From contig NZ_VYVA01000005.1 in NCBI RefSeq assembly GCF_009193215.1, positions 1 to 64,000 of the forward strand: DNA of 64,000 bases, in the 5' to 3' direction. The translations under genes were made by a program, and so were the position numbers. The notes under the pieces are model-generated. The model was given only the letters and a program-made list of their open reading frames with translations. It was not told the origin of the DNA and did no database searches. Within the stretch, counting starts at the first letter, position 1. Each line of letters opens with the position of its first letter. This DNA is from Flavicella marina (GTDB lineage Bacteria; Bacteroidota; Bacteroidia; Flavobacteriales; Flavobacteriaceae). Positions 1-9,368 of the stretch are shown piece by piece.

Positions 1-77
1 TGCTACCTGCTACCTGCTACCTGCTACCTGCTACCTGCTACCTGCTACCTGCTACCTGCTACCTGCTACCTGCTACC
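1..77. repeat. heptanucleotide tandem repeat (TGCTACC), 11 perfect copies
   Basis: Eleven uninterrupted copies of TGCTACC fill the first 77 bases and probably continue beyond the window's left edge. They lie just downstream of the thiH stop codon. The unit is not a multiple of three, but no recognisable gene uses it here. Such arrays expand and contract by slippage. Confidence 0.97.
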
Positions 78-83
78 AAAACT

Positions 84-1202
84 CTATTTTGTCAAATCAT
101 AACTTCTGTCCCAGTCTTTCCAAACAACTTCATAACCTTGACTTTGAATCATTTCTTTGATCTCATTGGTAGATCGTTCGTCTGAAATTTCAAACTGCTC
201 AAGCGATTGAGGTTCCACAGCATATCCGCCAGGATTTGTTTTAGATTCAGCACTGATAGAAGTAATTCCTAGTTTTATAATGTTATTTCTAAAGACTTCA
301 TTTTCTCTAGTTGACATAGAAAGCTCAACATCTTCATCCAACAAACGATATGCACAGATCAACTGTACCAAGTCAGAATCGGTCATTTCTACTTTGGGTT
401 GTACATCTCCTTGATGCGGACGTAGTCTAGGGAAAGAAATAGAATATTTAGTTTTCCAATATGTTTTTTGAAGGTATTTTAAATGCAATGCCGTATAAAA
501 ACTATCCACACGCCAGTCCTCTAATCCAAACAAAGCACCAATTCCAATTTTATGAATTCCAGCTCTTCCTAGTCTGTCTGGTGTGTCTAAACGATAATCA
601 AAGTTCGATTTTTTCCCTTTCGGGTGGTGCGTTTTATAAGTGGCTTTATGATAGGTTTCTTGATAAACAAGCACAGAGTATAATCCAGCATCAATCAATT
701 GCTCATATTCATGCTGATCTAATGGTTGAACCTCTATGGTTATATTGGAAAATTCAGAGCGAATTAGGTCAATGGCATGTTTTAAATAAGAAACTCCCAC
801 AGTTCTGTTCGCTTCTCCGGTTACCAACAAAATATGATCATAACCTAACTTTTTAATGTGCGCTACCTCTTGCAGAATTTCGGCATCTGATAGAGTTTTT
901 CTTCTGATTTTATTAGTCATGCTAAAACCACAATACGTACAGATGTTTTGACATTCATTGGATAAATACATGGGAATGTACATTTGAATGGTATTTCCAA
1001 AACGTTTTTTAGTAAGGGCATGACTTCTTTGTGCCATTTCTTCTAAAAACGGTTTCGCCGCGGGAGAAATCAATACTTTAAAATCGTCTAATTCTATTTT
1101 TGGCTTTCTTAAAACAGTTTCAACATCTTTATTCGTAAAGCGGTAAATTTCGTTCTCTAGGCTGTCCCAGTCGTGTAAATCAAAAGTTTCTTTGAATGAC
1201 AT
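84..1202 (-). CDS. thiH: ThiH, 2-iminoacetate synthase (tyrosine lyase)
   Basis: Radical SAM enzyme that cleaves tyrosine to dehydroglycine (2-iminoacetate) and p-cresol, supplying the glycine-derived part of the thiamine thiazole ring in anaerobic-type thiazole synthesis. The 372-residue protein has the normal family length. The 4Fe-4S/SAM motif CX3CX2C is seen at C84, C88 and C91 (core CQNICTYC), and the C-terminal half has the expected BATS-like region. It is the last visible gene of the thiamine operon, 16 bases after thiG. Being the ThiH type rather than a ThiO oxidase, it fits an operon that also carries thiG and thiS. Start is the first Met of the conserved N-terminus. Confidence 0.96.
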   Translation of the reverse strand: MSFKETFDLHDWDSLENEIYRFTNKDVETVLRKPKIELDDFKVLISPAAKPFLEEMAQRSHALTKKRFGNTIQMYIPMYLSNECQNICTYCGFSMTNKIRRKTLSDAEILQEVAHIKKLGYDHILLVTGEANRTVGVSYLKHAIDLIRSEFSNITIEVQPLDQHEYEQLIDAGLYSVLVYQETYHKATYKTHHPKGKKSNFDYRLDTPDRLGRAGIHKIGIGALFGLEDWRVDSFYTALHLKYLQKTYWKTKYSISFPRLRPHQGDVQPKVEMTDSDLVQLICAYRLLDEDVELSMSTRENEVFRNNIIKLGITSISAESKTNPGGYAVEPQSLEQFEISDERSTNEIKEMIQSQGYEVVWKDWDRSYDLTK

Positions 1203-1218
1203 ATTGGTGTCTGGTTTT

Positions 1219-1989
1219 TTAAATATTTAAAAAAGATGTAAGTGGACTACTTGCTTCAGCGTGTTTTTTGATGCTCGCCAATTTTGCATTGTATGCCATT
1301 CTACCTGCTTGAACAGCCATTTTAAAAGCTTTTGCCATTTCGGTAGGGTTTTCAGAAACTGCAATAGCGGTATTTACAAGTACTGCATCAGCTCCTAATT
1401 CCATCGCATACGCTGCATGAGAAGGACTTCCTATTCCGGCATCTACAATAACAGGAACATTGCTTTGCTCAATAATAATCTCTAAAAAATCAACTGTTTT
1501 AATTCCTTTATTTGTTCCGATAGGTGCTCCTAATGGCATCACACACTGCGTTCCAACTTCCTCCAATCTTTTACATAAAACAGGGTCAGCATGAATATAC
1601 GGCATGACAACAAATCCGAGTTTTACAAGTTCTTCAGCTGCTTTTAATGTTTCAATAGGGTCTGGTAGTAAATACTTTGGATCTGGATGGATTTCTAATT
1701 TGATCCAATTTGTTTCTAACGCTTCTCTAGCCAATTGAGCAGCGAAAACAGCCTCTTTAGCATCTCTCACTCCTGATGTATTAGGTAGCAAATTGACATG
1801 AGGTTTTTGAATACTTTGCAGCATTTTATCTTGTTCATTGTCTACATCAACACGTTTTAATGCAACCGTTACCAATTCACTTTCAGAGGCCAATATTGCA
1901 TCAGCCATCAAATCATTTGAACTGAATTTACCTGTTCCCGTAAATAAACGAGAATTGAATTCTTTATCTGCTATTTTTAAGATATCCAT
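1219..1989 (-). CDS. thiG: ThiG, thiazole synthase
   Basis: Builds the thiazole phosphate carboxylate from 1-deoxy-D-xylulose 5-phosphate, dehydroglycine (from ThiH) and the thiocarboxylate of ThiS. The 256-residue TIM-barrel matches the usual length. The Schiff-base lysine is expected at K97 in [11 protein letters not shown], and the phosphate-binding loops near the C-terminus ([20 protein letters not shown]) are present. It lies directly upstream of thiH in the operon. A 68-base gap separating it from the upstream DUF1801 gene contains a palindromic repeat. Confidence 0.96.
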   Translation of the reverse strand: MDILKIADKEFNSRLFTGTGKFSSNDLMADAILASESELVTVALKRVDVDNEQDKMLQSIQKPHVNLLPNTSGVRDAKEAVFAAQLAREALETNWIKLEIHPDPKYLLPDPIETLKAAEELVKLGFVVMPYIHADPVLCKRLEEVGTQCVMPLGAPIGTNKGIKTVDFLEIIIEQSNVPVIVDAGIGSPSHAAYAMELGADAVLVNTAIAVSENPTEMAKAFKMAVQAGRMAYNAKLASIKKHAEASSPLTSFLNI

Positions 1990-2003
1990 ATTTATATTTT
2001 TTG

Positions 2004-2026
2004 AACCCTGAGCTTGTCGAAGGGTT
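2004..2026. repeat. REP-like palindrome, CCCT-GAGCTTGTCGA-AGGG type
   Basis: AACCCT and AGGGTT arms surround the core GAGCTTGTCGA between thiG and the DUF1801 gene. The same core occurs with different, still complementary arms at 42102-42124 and 42277-42299. This dispersed palindrome is common in flavobacterial intergenic DNA. Confidence 0.85.
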
Positions 2027-2057
2027 TTGTTTTATTGATGTTTTCAAAAGGAAGAAC

Positions 2058-2465
2058 TTAATTGTTCTCTAGTTCGATCGTTCTTTTGATAATTTTCTTT
2101 AGTACTTCTGTATTAATATCAGCTAGTTTGTTAATATAAAGGCATCCTACACCAGTTTTATGCTTTCCTAATTGGTCTAATAAATCTTGGCTTTGTTTGA
2201 TGTCGCATCCCATTAGATATAGAGATATGTTGGCTTTTCTTGGTGAAAACCCACAAGTAAACCAGTTATCTTCACATCCAGATTTTGTTTTGTACCTAAA
2301 CTGTCCAAACCCAACAATACTGTCACCCCACATCACTGGTTTTTTACCAGTAAGTGTTTCCATCATAGCTGCTATTTCAAAGCTATCTTTTCTTTTTTGC
2401 TCTTTTTCTACCTTGTTTAAAAATTCTTCAACGCTAGCAGAGGTGGGTTGTGTTTTGTTGGCCAT
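2058..2465 (-). CDS. DUF1801 (YdhG-like) domain protein
   Basis: A 135-residue soluble protein of the DUF1801 family, a small alpha/beta fold of unknown biochemical role. Recognisable features are the central KPVMWGDSIVGFG segment, the WFTCGFSPRKANISLYL strand region and the helical C-terminus. It sits between thiE and thiG on the operon strand, 11 bases after thiE, so it should be cotranscribed. It is not a known thiamine enzyme, and its presence looks like an acquired passenger rather than a pathway step. Function unknown. Confidence 0.85.
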   Translation of the reverse strand: MANKTQPTSASVEEFLNKVEKEQKRKDSFEIAAMMETLTGKKPVMWGDSIVGFGQFRYKTKSGCEDNWFTCGFSPRKANISLYLMGCDIKQSQDLLDQLGKHKTGVGCLYINKLADINTEVLKKIIKRTIELENN

Positions 2466-2476
2466 GGTTCTATCGT

Positions 2477-3127
2477 TTATTTGAAGTTATTGATGTCAAA
2501 ACGTTGTTCTAATTTTTCATTACCTTTTAAAATTTGATAAAAAGTATTGATTTTATTAAAATCCTTTGTGACTTCTCCAGAAACAGCGATTCCATGAACT
2601 CCTGTTGTCATAATTTCTGAAACATCTTCAAGAGTAATTCCTCCAATCGCTACGATTGGAGTGTCTGTTTTAAGTTCCTCTAAAATTGTGAGGTATCCAT
2701 TCGTTCCTAATATAGGACTTAAATTGTCTTTAGTTTTTGTGAAACGAAATGGGCCTAACCCAATATAGTCTACTTTTTTCTCTAATAGGTTTTTACAATC
2801 TTCTATGGTGTTTGCTGTTCCTCCAATAATTTGCCAAGAATACAGGTGTTTTCTAGCTTCTTTCGGACAGGTGTCTGATTTACCTAAATGAACACCATCG
2901 GCTTTTACTTCTTTCGCAATTTTATAATGATCATTGATAATCAATCTAGTTTGGAAGTGACCCGTGATTTCTCTGGCTTGTTGTGCAGCTTTTAAAATCT
3001 TTTTTTCCGAATAGTTTTTCAAACGTAATTGTACCAATTCAGCACCAGCCTGACATGCTTGTTGTATGTTTTCAAGATGTTCATTAACTGAAGTTCCTTG
3101 TGATATGTAGTGTAGTTTACTAATCAT
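2477..3127 (-). CDS. thiE: ThiE, thiamine phosphate synthase
   Basis: Joins HMP pyrophosphate and thiazole phosphate to make thiamine phosphate. Family motifs are present in order: VQLRLKN for the phosphate/Mg region, IINDHYKIAKEVKADGVHLGKSD, GLGPFRFTKTK and AIGGIT. A longer reading begins at 3157, but the family N-terminus begins at MISKLHYIS. I therefore place the start at 3127, giving 216 residues and an 8-base overlap with the end of thiD, typical of translational coupling. The C-terminal tail is slightly longer than usual. Confidence 0.93.
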   Translation of the reverse strand: MISKLHYISQGTSVNEHLENIQQACQAGAELVQLRLKNYSEKKILKAAQQAREITGHFQTRLIINDHYKIAKEVKADGVHLGKSDTCPKEARKHLYSWQIIGGTANTIEDCKNLLEKKVDYIGLGPFRFTKTKDNLSPILGTNGYLTILEELKTDTPIVAIGGITLEDVSEIMTTGVHGIAVSGEVTKDFNKINTFYQILKGNEKLEQRFDINNFK

Positions 3128-3950
3128 TTTTTTGTTGAGGTATTTTAACTTCTTCATTTTTGATGCGGTAATGAGTACCTAATAGGGTGTCATTTGAGTT
3201 CAAAAATTCTTCCGTGTAATATTTTGCATTTTTTGCGGCATCTTCTAAAGGAATACCTAGAGTTAAATTACTAGCTAATGAAGAAGACAAAACACATCCG
3301 CTACCATGTTTTTCTTTTGTTGTTTTTGCATTCGGAGGGATATTCATCATAACAATATTGCTATGGTATAATTCATCCCACCCTTTTTTGTCAGAGCGAT
3401 GTCCTCCTTTTAAGTAAATATTGGTCAGACTACTTATATATTCAATTGTATCCTCAATATCTAATTTTGGATATAAACTTTGAATTTCATCAAAATTTGG
3501 AGTGATAATGTAACATTGTTTCCAGATGGAGTCTAACAGTTCTTGACTTTCTTTTGAATGAAAATCAAAACCAGCGCTCGCTTTGAAAATAGGATCTAGA
3601 ACAATTTTTATATCAGGATTTAAACTATGTAGTTTATTAGTAATTTGATGCATCGCATCCCAGGATTCTACGATGCCTATTTTTACCACCTCTATTTCAA
3701 AACGCTCAAAGAGTATTTCTATTTGAGATAATATTACTGGGACATCTATCCAAATACAATCTGTAAAGTTGACATCATTTTGAACGGTAACAGCGGTACA
3801 CACAGAAAGTCCATACAAATCAAATGCATCAAATGTTTTGATGTCTGAAGTCAAACCTGCTCCGCCAGAAGGATCATGACCTGCAATGGTTAGTATGTAT
3901 TTACAATTAGCAGTTGACAATGTGCAATTATCAATTTTATCCTTTTTCAT
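3120..3950 (-). CDS. thiD: ThiD, HMP/HMP-phosphate kinase
   Basis: Phosphorylates hydroxymethylpyrimidine and its monophosphate to give HMP-PP, the second substrate of ThiE. The ribokinase-fold signatures are clear: GHDPSGGAGLTSDIKTF near the N-terminus, KGGH centrally and HGSGC near the end. The usual N-terminus starts just before YILTIAGHDPSG. Here about 16 extra residues (MKKDKIDNCTLSTANCK) precede it and are encoded by a dispersed AATTG-type repeat. No other Met is available, so the start codon lies inside the 3' end of the upstream four-helix-bundle gene (14-base overlap). This suggests that an insertion replaced the original start. Confidence 0.94.
   Translation of the reverse strand: MKKDKIDNCTLSTANCKYILTIAGHDPSGGAGLTSDIKTFDAFDLYGLSVCTAVTVQNDVNFTDCIWIDVPVILSQIEILFERFEIEVVKIGIVESWDAMHQITNKLHSLNPDIKIVLDPIFKASAGFDFHSKESQELLDSIWKQCYIITPNFDEIQSLYPKLDIEDTIEYISSLTNIYLKGGHRSDKKGWDELYHSNIVMMNIPPNAKTTKEKHGSGCVLSSSLASNLTLGIPLEDAAKNAKYYTEEFLNSNDTLLGTHYRIKNEEVKIPQQKND
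3905..3936. repeat. AATTG-rich dispersed repeat, copy flanking the four-helix-bundle gene (thiD side)
   Basis: The forward sequence CAATTAGCAGTTGACAATGT followed by GCAATT resembles segments at 4300-4340 and 4903-4985. It forms one border of the four-helix-bundle insertion and encodes the first residues of ThiD. Confidence 0.6.
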
Positions 3951-4296
3951 TTTCTTTTGACTTTTTGATAATTGTAAATAATATTTTTAGAATTTGTTCT
4001 AATTCATCAAAGAGTTCATTGAACTGTTCAATAGGAAGGTATTCTGTGTCTTTTAATAATCGTAACCAAAATTTTGTTTCTCTCGCTTCTTTATAGGCTA
4101 TATTTAATTTATAAGTAAAGTCTTTTTTAGAGAATCCGCCTATTGCTTCTTCCGTATTTGCGCCAATCGAAGTTCCAGAACGTAATATTTGTTTAGATAA
4201 TACATATTCTTTTTTCTCATCCACTAGGTACTGAGAAAGCTTAACGGTTTTAACCGCAAACGAATAGGTTTTATCTAAAATAATATTGTTTGACAT
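3937..4296 (-). CDS. four-helix-bundle protein (23S rRNA intervening-sequence / S23 family)
   Basis: A 119-residue, nearly all-helical protein of the four-helix-bundle family first described from 23S rRNA intervening sequences and related to the Avd proteins of diversity-generating retroelements. The signature core LSKQILRSGTSIGANTEEAIGG is seen, followed by KEARETKFWLRLL. The start is placed at MSNNIILDKTYSF (4296) instead of 4323, because the earlier residues are encoded by flanking repeat DNA. The gene is inserted between the tenI-like gene and thiD. Its 5' end abuts the former's stop, its 3' end overlaps thiD's start, and AATTG-type repeats flank it. Function outside rRNA is unknown; no thiamine role is apparent. 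Confidence 0.9.
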   Translation of the reverse strand: MSNNIILDKTYSFAVKTVKLSQYLVDEKKEYVLSKQILRSGTSIGANTEEAIGGFSKKDFTYKLNIAYKEARETKFWLRLLKDTEYLPIEQFNELFDELEQILKILFTIIKKSKENEKG

Positions 4297-4298
4297 TT

Positions 4299-4901
4299 TT
4301 AATTGTTCTTTGTTAATTGCCAATTGTTCATTGTAATGAAGTTTTCAACAGGATCTTCGCTATTCCATATTCCACCTAAAACACCGACACCTTGAAAACC
4401 TAATTTTTCAAATTCAGCTAAATTTTCTGTGGTTACTCCTCCCATGCCTATGATAGTTTTATTGATATCATTGACATCAAAGCCTCTTCCTTCGTATCCT
4501 TGTTTAGAAATAGATGAAAAAACAGGACTCAATAAATGATAATCAAATTCAAAGCTACAAGCTTCCAAATCTTTAGGATCATGAAAAGAAGAACTAATTG
4601 TTTTGCCAAACATGTTGTTAAGTTTGGTGAAATAATCACTAGGAGTATCTAAACAATCTCTTCGTTTTTGCTCTTGAAAATGAATTCCTTTTAAATTGAA
4701 TTCATTGATGAGTTCATGAAAATAATGAACTACAATTCTGTTGTGGTATTGAGAATCAATTTGATTCAAATAATCACAATGTTCTTGATAGTTTTTATTT
4801 GGTTTTCTCAAATGATAGTATTCTAATCCCTCTTGAAACAACTGTGTTAGTATTTCTAGTTCGTTAGGTATATCATTTTCTGGTGAAATTAAAACAATCA
4901 T
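4299..4901 (-). CDS. ThiE/TenI-family paralogue (probable thiazole tautomerase or second thiamine phosphate synthase)
   Basis: A 200-residue TIM-barrel of the thiamine phosphate synthase/TenI superfamily. Visible elements are YYHLRKPNKNY, KGIHFQEQKR, LLSPVFSSISKQGYEGRGF and IGMGGVT, aligned in the same order as in ThiE but with weaker conservation of the pyrophosphate-binding residues. That favours a TenI-like thiazole tautomerase. Flavobacteria commonly have two such genes in this operon. The start at MIVLISPEND (4901) is preferred over 4937, whose extra residues come from repeat DNA. The last eight or so residues (WQLTKNN) are also repeat-encoded, so the native C-terminus may have been changed by the neighbouring insertion. 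Confidence 0.8.
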   Translation of the reverse strand: MIVLISPENDIPNELEILTQLFQEGLEYYHLRKPNKNYQEHCDYLNQIDSQYHNRIVVHYFHELINEFNLKGIHFQEQKRRDCLDTPSDYFTKLNNMFGKTISSSFHDPKDLEACSFEFDYHLLSPVFSSISKQGYEGRGFDVNDINKTIIGMGGVTTENLAEFEKLGFQGVGVLGGIWNSEDPVENFITMNNWQLTKNN

Positions 4902-4906
4902 TTTTA

Positions 4907-4972
4907 CAATGTGCAATGAACAATTAAGAATTAACAATGTGCGCTCAACAATAAATTGTCAATTGCACATTG
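4907..4972. repeat. inverted repeat CAATGTGCAAT / ATTGCACATTG between tenI-like gene and thiC
   Basis: Perfect 11-base inverted arms at 4907-4917 and 4962-4972 fill most of the thiC/tenI-like gap. They share words with the repeats bordering the four-helix-bundle gene. Several more AATTG words lie between and after the arms. Confidence 0.8.
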
Positions 4973-4987
4973 CTAATTGTAAATAGA

Positions 4988-6884
<1,897 letters not shown>

Positions 6885-6958
6885 TAGATGTTGCAGTTTT
6901 TAATTTATTAGTATTTTGAATACCTGATACTAAATCTTGATATCAGATACAATATAAT

Positions 6959-7159
6959 TTATCCTCCTTGAGTTGCTTGAATAATGAGTACATCATCATT
7001 TTCGCGCAATAGGTGTGAGTTCCATTGTGTTTTTAGAACAATCATTTCGTTTATAGCTACAGCAATACCGTTTTGAGTATGTTGTAATTCTTTTAACAAC
7101 GCTTCAATAGAAGTGTTTTCAGGTATGTTTTTTTGAGTATTGTTTACGCTTATAATCAT
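6959..7159 (-). CDS. thiS: ThiS, sulfur carrier protein
   Basis: A 66-residue ubiquitin-like sulfur carrier. It ends in the required Gly-Gly (TQGG), whose C-terminus is adenylated and converted to a thiocarboxylate before sulfur transfer in the ThiG reaction. It is the first gene of the thiamine operon and lies about 90 bases downstream of the riboswitch terminator. Length and the VAINEMIVLK/WNSHLLRENDDVLIIQATQGG pattern match the family. Confidence 0.95.
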   Translation of the reverse strand: MIISVNNTQKNIPENTSIEALLKELQHTQNGIAVAINEMIVLKTQWNSHLLRENDDVLIIQATQGG

Positions 7160-7187
7160 TGCAAATAATTTAATGCGAAAACTTTAG

Positions 7188-7200
7188 CAGGCAAAGCCTG
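7188..7200 (-). other. leader hairpin CAGGC-TTT-GCCTG upstream of thiS
   Basis: A 5-bp GC-rich stem with a three-base loop lies in the thi leader between the riboswitch terminator and thiS. On this strand no T-run follows it. On the plus strand it is followed by five Ts, so it could also act as a terminator in that direction. Confidence 0.4.
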
Positions 7201-7240
7201 TTTTTATTGAGGTAGTACACGATATTATTCCATCGCCTAG

Positions 7241-7266
7241 TAAATAATAAAAGAGTCAAAGACTCT
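7241..7266 (-). terminator. intrinsic terminator after the TPP aptamer
   Basis: On the minus strand AGAGTC-TTT-GACTCT (7266-7252) forms a 6-bp stem followed by TTTATTATTT. It starts immediately after the 3' strand of aptamer helix P1, the arrangement expected of a riboswitch that ends transcription when TPP is bound. Confidence 0.7.
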
Positions 7267-7345
7267 ACTTTTTCCTACGTAAGTACTAACTTATTCAGGT
7301 TCAAAGGGTAATTCTCAGTTCCTACACGAGGAACACCCCTAAAGT
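7267..7345 (-). ncRNA. TPP riboswitch (THI element) controlling the thi operon
   Basis: On the minus strand the leader contains the conserved THI-box blocks: AGGGGTG, then CTGAGA, then ACCCTTTGAACCTGA, and finally ACGTAGGAAA. The P1 helix is closed by ACTTT at 7345-7341 and AAAGT at 7271-7267. The aptamer binds thiamine pyrophosphate. With the adjacent terminator it should switch off thiS-thiC-...-thiH when TPP is plentiful. Confidence 0.95.
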
Positions 7346-7355
7346 TTATCGGTTA

Positions 7356-7363
7356 CAAATATA
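7356..7363 (-). promoter_or_regulatory. candidate -7 box (TATATTTG) of the thi operon
   Basis: TATATTTG on the minus strand exactly fits the Bacteroidota TAnnTTTG -7 consensus and lies about 10 bases upstream of the riboswitch P1 helix. I see no convincing -33 TTG at the right distance. Confidence 0.5.
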
Positions 7364-7482
7364 TTCAATTTTCTTTTATGTTTTTGATATTAGTTATGAA
7401 CTTGTAGCTAAAGTATTGTTAATAGCAATTCTGTTTAGATATAAATAAAAGTGTATTTTTATATGAAAAGAAATTATTTATT

Positions 7483-8424
7483 ATGAAGAAATACTGCTAT
7501 TGTAACTGTTTGGTTTTTATTGTGTTGTTGTCTTTTACTGCTGTTGCACAACAAGTGGAGATTGAAAAAAAACTTGTAAAAAAGCACTTGTATACTTTGG
7601 CCTCAGATAAAATGGAAGGAAGGTTGGTAGGAACAGAAGGTATTGAGCTAGCTGCTCAATATATAGAAGGAGAGTTTTTAAGATTGGGATTAGAAACTTT
7701 TCAAGGAGCATCGGATTATCGACAAACATTTCATAAATCAGGTATTGAAATGTCAAATATTATTGGAGTTTTGAAAGGAACTTCATTAAAAGATGAGTGG
7801 GTTGTTGTATCTGCACATTATGATCATTTAGGGATACTAAAAGCAGTTAAAGGAGATTCAATTGCTAATGGAGCAGACGATGATGCATCTGGAGTTACTG
7901 CGGTATTAACACTTGCAAATTATTTTAAAAACAAGGGACCTTTCAAAAGGAGTATTGTATTTATTGCTTTTACTGGTGAAGAAAAAGGCTTGTGGGGATC
8001 GACGTATTTTGGAACCCAAGTGAATGCAGATAAATGCATTGCTGGAATCAATATTGAGATGATAGGGAAGGATTCTAAATTTGGTCCTAAAACAGCGTTT
8101 TTAACAGGGTTTGAAAGATCTGATTTCGGGAAAATTATTCAGAAGAATTTAAAAGGTACAGATTATACATTGCATCCTGATCCTTATAAAAAATTTAATT
8201 TATTTTATCGTTCAGACAATGCTTCTTTGGCGAGGTTAGGTGTGCCTGCTCATACTTTTTCTACCTGTCCGATTGACAAAGATTTGTATTACCACACGGT
8301 AGATGATGAGGTCGAAACTTTAGAGGTAAGTACAATCGCTAACACAATTAAAGCAATTGCTATCGGTACAGAGTCAATAATTGATGGAGTTGATACTCCG
8401 ACTAGGGTCTCTGTAGAAAAATAA
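7483..8424 (+). CDS. M28-family zinc aminopeptidase, exported
   Basis: A 313-residue metallopeptidase with an N-terminal signal peptide (hydrophobic residues 9-22, ending near AVAQQ). The two-zinc site is visible: H112 in SAHYDHLG, D132/D133 in GADDDASG, E166/E167 in TGEEKG, E192 in NIEMIG and H271 in YYHTVDDEVE. The family removes N-terminal amino acids from peptides, here presumably in the periplasm or outside. It is transcribed away from the thi operon and ends at a strong terminator. Exact substrate unknown. Confidence 0.9.
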   Translation: MKKYCYCNCLVFIVLLSFTAVAQQVEIEKKLVKKHLYTLASDKMEGRLVGTEGIELAAQYIEGEFLRLGLETFQGASDYRQTFHKSGIEMSNIIGVLKGTSLKDEWVVVSAHYDHLGILKAVKGDSIANGADDDASGVTAVLTLANYFKNKGPFKRSIVFIAFTGEEKGLWGSTYFGTQVNADKCIAGINIEMIGKDSKFGPKTAFLTGFERSDFGKIIQKNLKGTDYTLHPDPYKKFNLFYRSDNASLARLGVPAHTFSTCPIDKDLYYHTVDDEVETLEVSTIANTIKAIAIGTESIIDGVDTPTRVSVEK

Positions 8425-8441
8425 ATAATTATAGAAAAAGG

Positions 8442-8466
8442 AAAAGACCGCATTTTGCGGTCTTTT
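8442..8466. terminator. bidirectional intrinsic terminator
   Basis: AAAAGACCGCA-TTT-TGCGGTCTTTT is a perfect 11-bp stem. It has T-runs in both directions and lies between the converging M28 peptidase and T9SS-protein genes. Confidence 0.93.
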
Positions 8467-8484
8467 ATTAGTACATAGAGCTTA

Positions 8485-9183
8485 TTAAAGTACTATTACT
8501 TTTTTTGCCATTGTAGCACCTTGTGCAGAAACTCTTACTATGTAAGTTCCACTCTTCAAGTTTTCATTTTTGACAACTTGACCTAACGTATTGAATACTT
8601 CTACAGAGGTTCCTTTGGGAGCATTGTTGATAATGACTTTTCCGTTGCTCGTTGTGATGTAGGTGTTTGCTTCGGAAAAAATAGAATCTGTGCTCGCCGT
8701 AGGATCATTTTCAACAATAATAGAAGTAAAAGTAATCACTTTACCTGCATCGATTGTTGCTGGCGCGGTAAATCTAAATCTTAATTGAATGTCATCAGCA
8801 GCACTAGTGAAATTTGGGTCGACACAGTAGTCTACCGCTTGTGTTGATGTGAATGTCAAGTTAGTAGAAGTTAATGTTGTTCCGCTTGCTTTTAGTATTA
8901 ATCCAGTAACACCAGTGTCATTAGAAATGTAATTGATCGTGGCTTTGTTTTGTCCATTTGTAGTTACGCTATTCACTCGAAGCTCAAAAAAATTAGCTGT
9001 ACCATCTGTGGTTAAAGTGATTCCAACTCCATCAGTTGCAGATAGTGCACCTTTAGCAGCAGTATATTTTGAAGCTACAACGCCACCATTAGAGGTTAAG
9101 TCTAAATTTTCTTGTGCAAATGCCGCTCCTGTTATCAAAATAGCAAAAGCGATAGTGATTTTTTTAAGTAATTTTTTCATCAT
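8485..9183 (-). CDS. secreted protein with type IX secretion (type A) C-terminal sorting domain
   Basis: About 232 residues from the start at 9183. A start at 9312 would put 43 unlikely residues in front of the signal peptide. The signal peptide (MKKLLKKITIAFAILITGAA, cleavage near FAQ) leads into a beta-rich, Thr/Ser-rich repeat-poor region. The end is a canonical T9SS type A domain: GKVIINNAPKGTSVEVFNTL, GQVV, LKSGTYIVRV, ending in KKVIVL. T9SS exports the protein across the outer membrane and removes this domain. No catalytic motif is seen; it could be an adhesin-like or structural surface protein. Confidence 0.88.
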   Translation of the reverse strand: MMKKLLKKITIAFAILITGAAFAQENLDLTSNGGVVASKYTAAKGALSATDGVGITLTTDGTANFFELRVNSVTTNGQNKATINYISNDTGVTGLILKASGTTLTSTNLTFTSTQAVDYCVDPNFTSAADDIQLRFRFTAPATIDAGKVITFTSIIVENDPTASTDSIFSEANTYITTSNGKVIINNAPKGTSVEVFNTLGQVVKNENLKSGTYIVRVSAQGATMAKKVIVL

Positions 9184-9209
9184 GTAAATATGTTTTGGGT
9201 TTATGATGT

Positions 9210-9217
9210 CAAAATTA
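9210..9217 (-). promoter_or_regulatory. candidate -7 box (TAATTTTG) for the T9SS-sorted protein
   Basis: Matches TAnnTTTG on the minus strand, 27 bases upstream of the preferred start at 9183. This also supports that start over the longer one. No -33 element is obvious. Confidence 0.45.
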
Positions 9218-9368
9218 TAGTGTGTAGAAAGAATAAATGTATCTTTAGGTGTGTCTTTTGTGATTTTCTGTATATAATTGCAGAGAATTGTTGTTATTAT
9301 TCTGTAAAACAATCGGTTGTGGTTTGTTCTGAATTGTGTTAATTTTTATAAATTGTTTGAAAAAAAAC

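Noticed and set aside
461-856. 131-codon plus-strand open frame inside thiH
   Set aside because: Antisense shadow of a confidently identified gene; the translation has no recognisable features.
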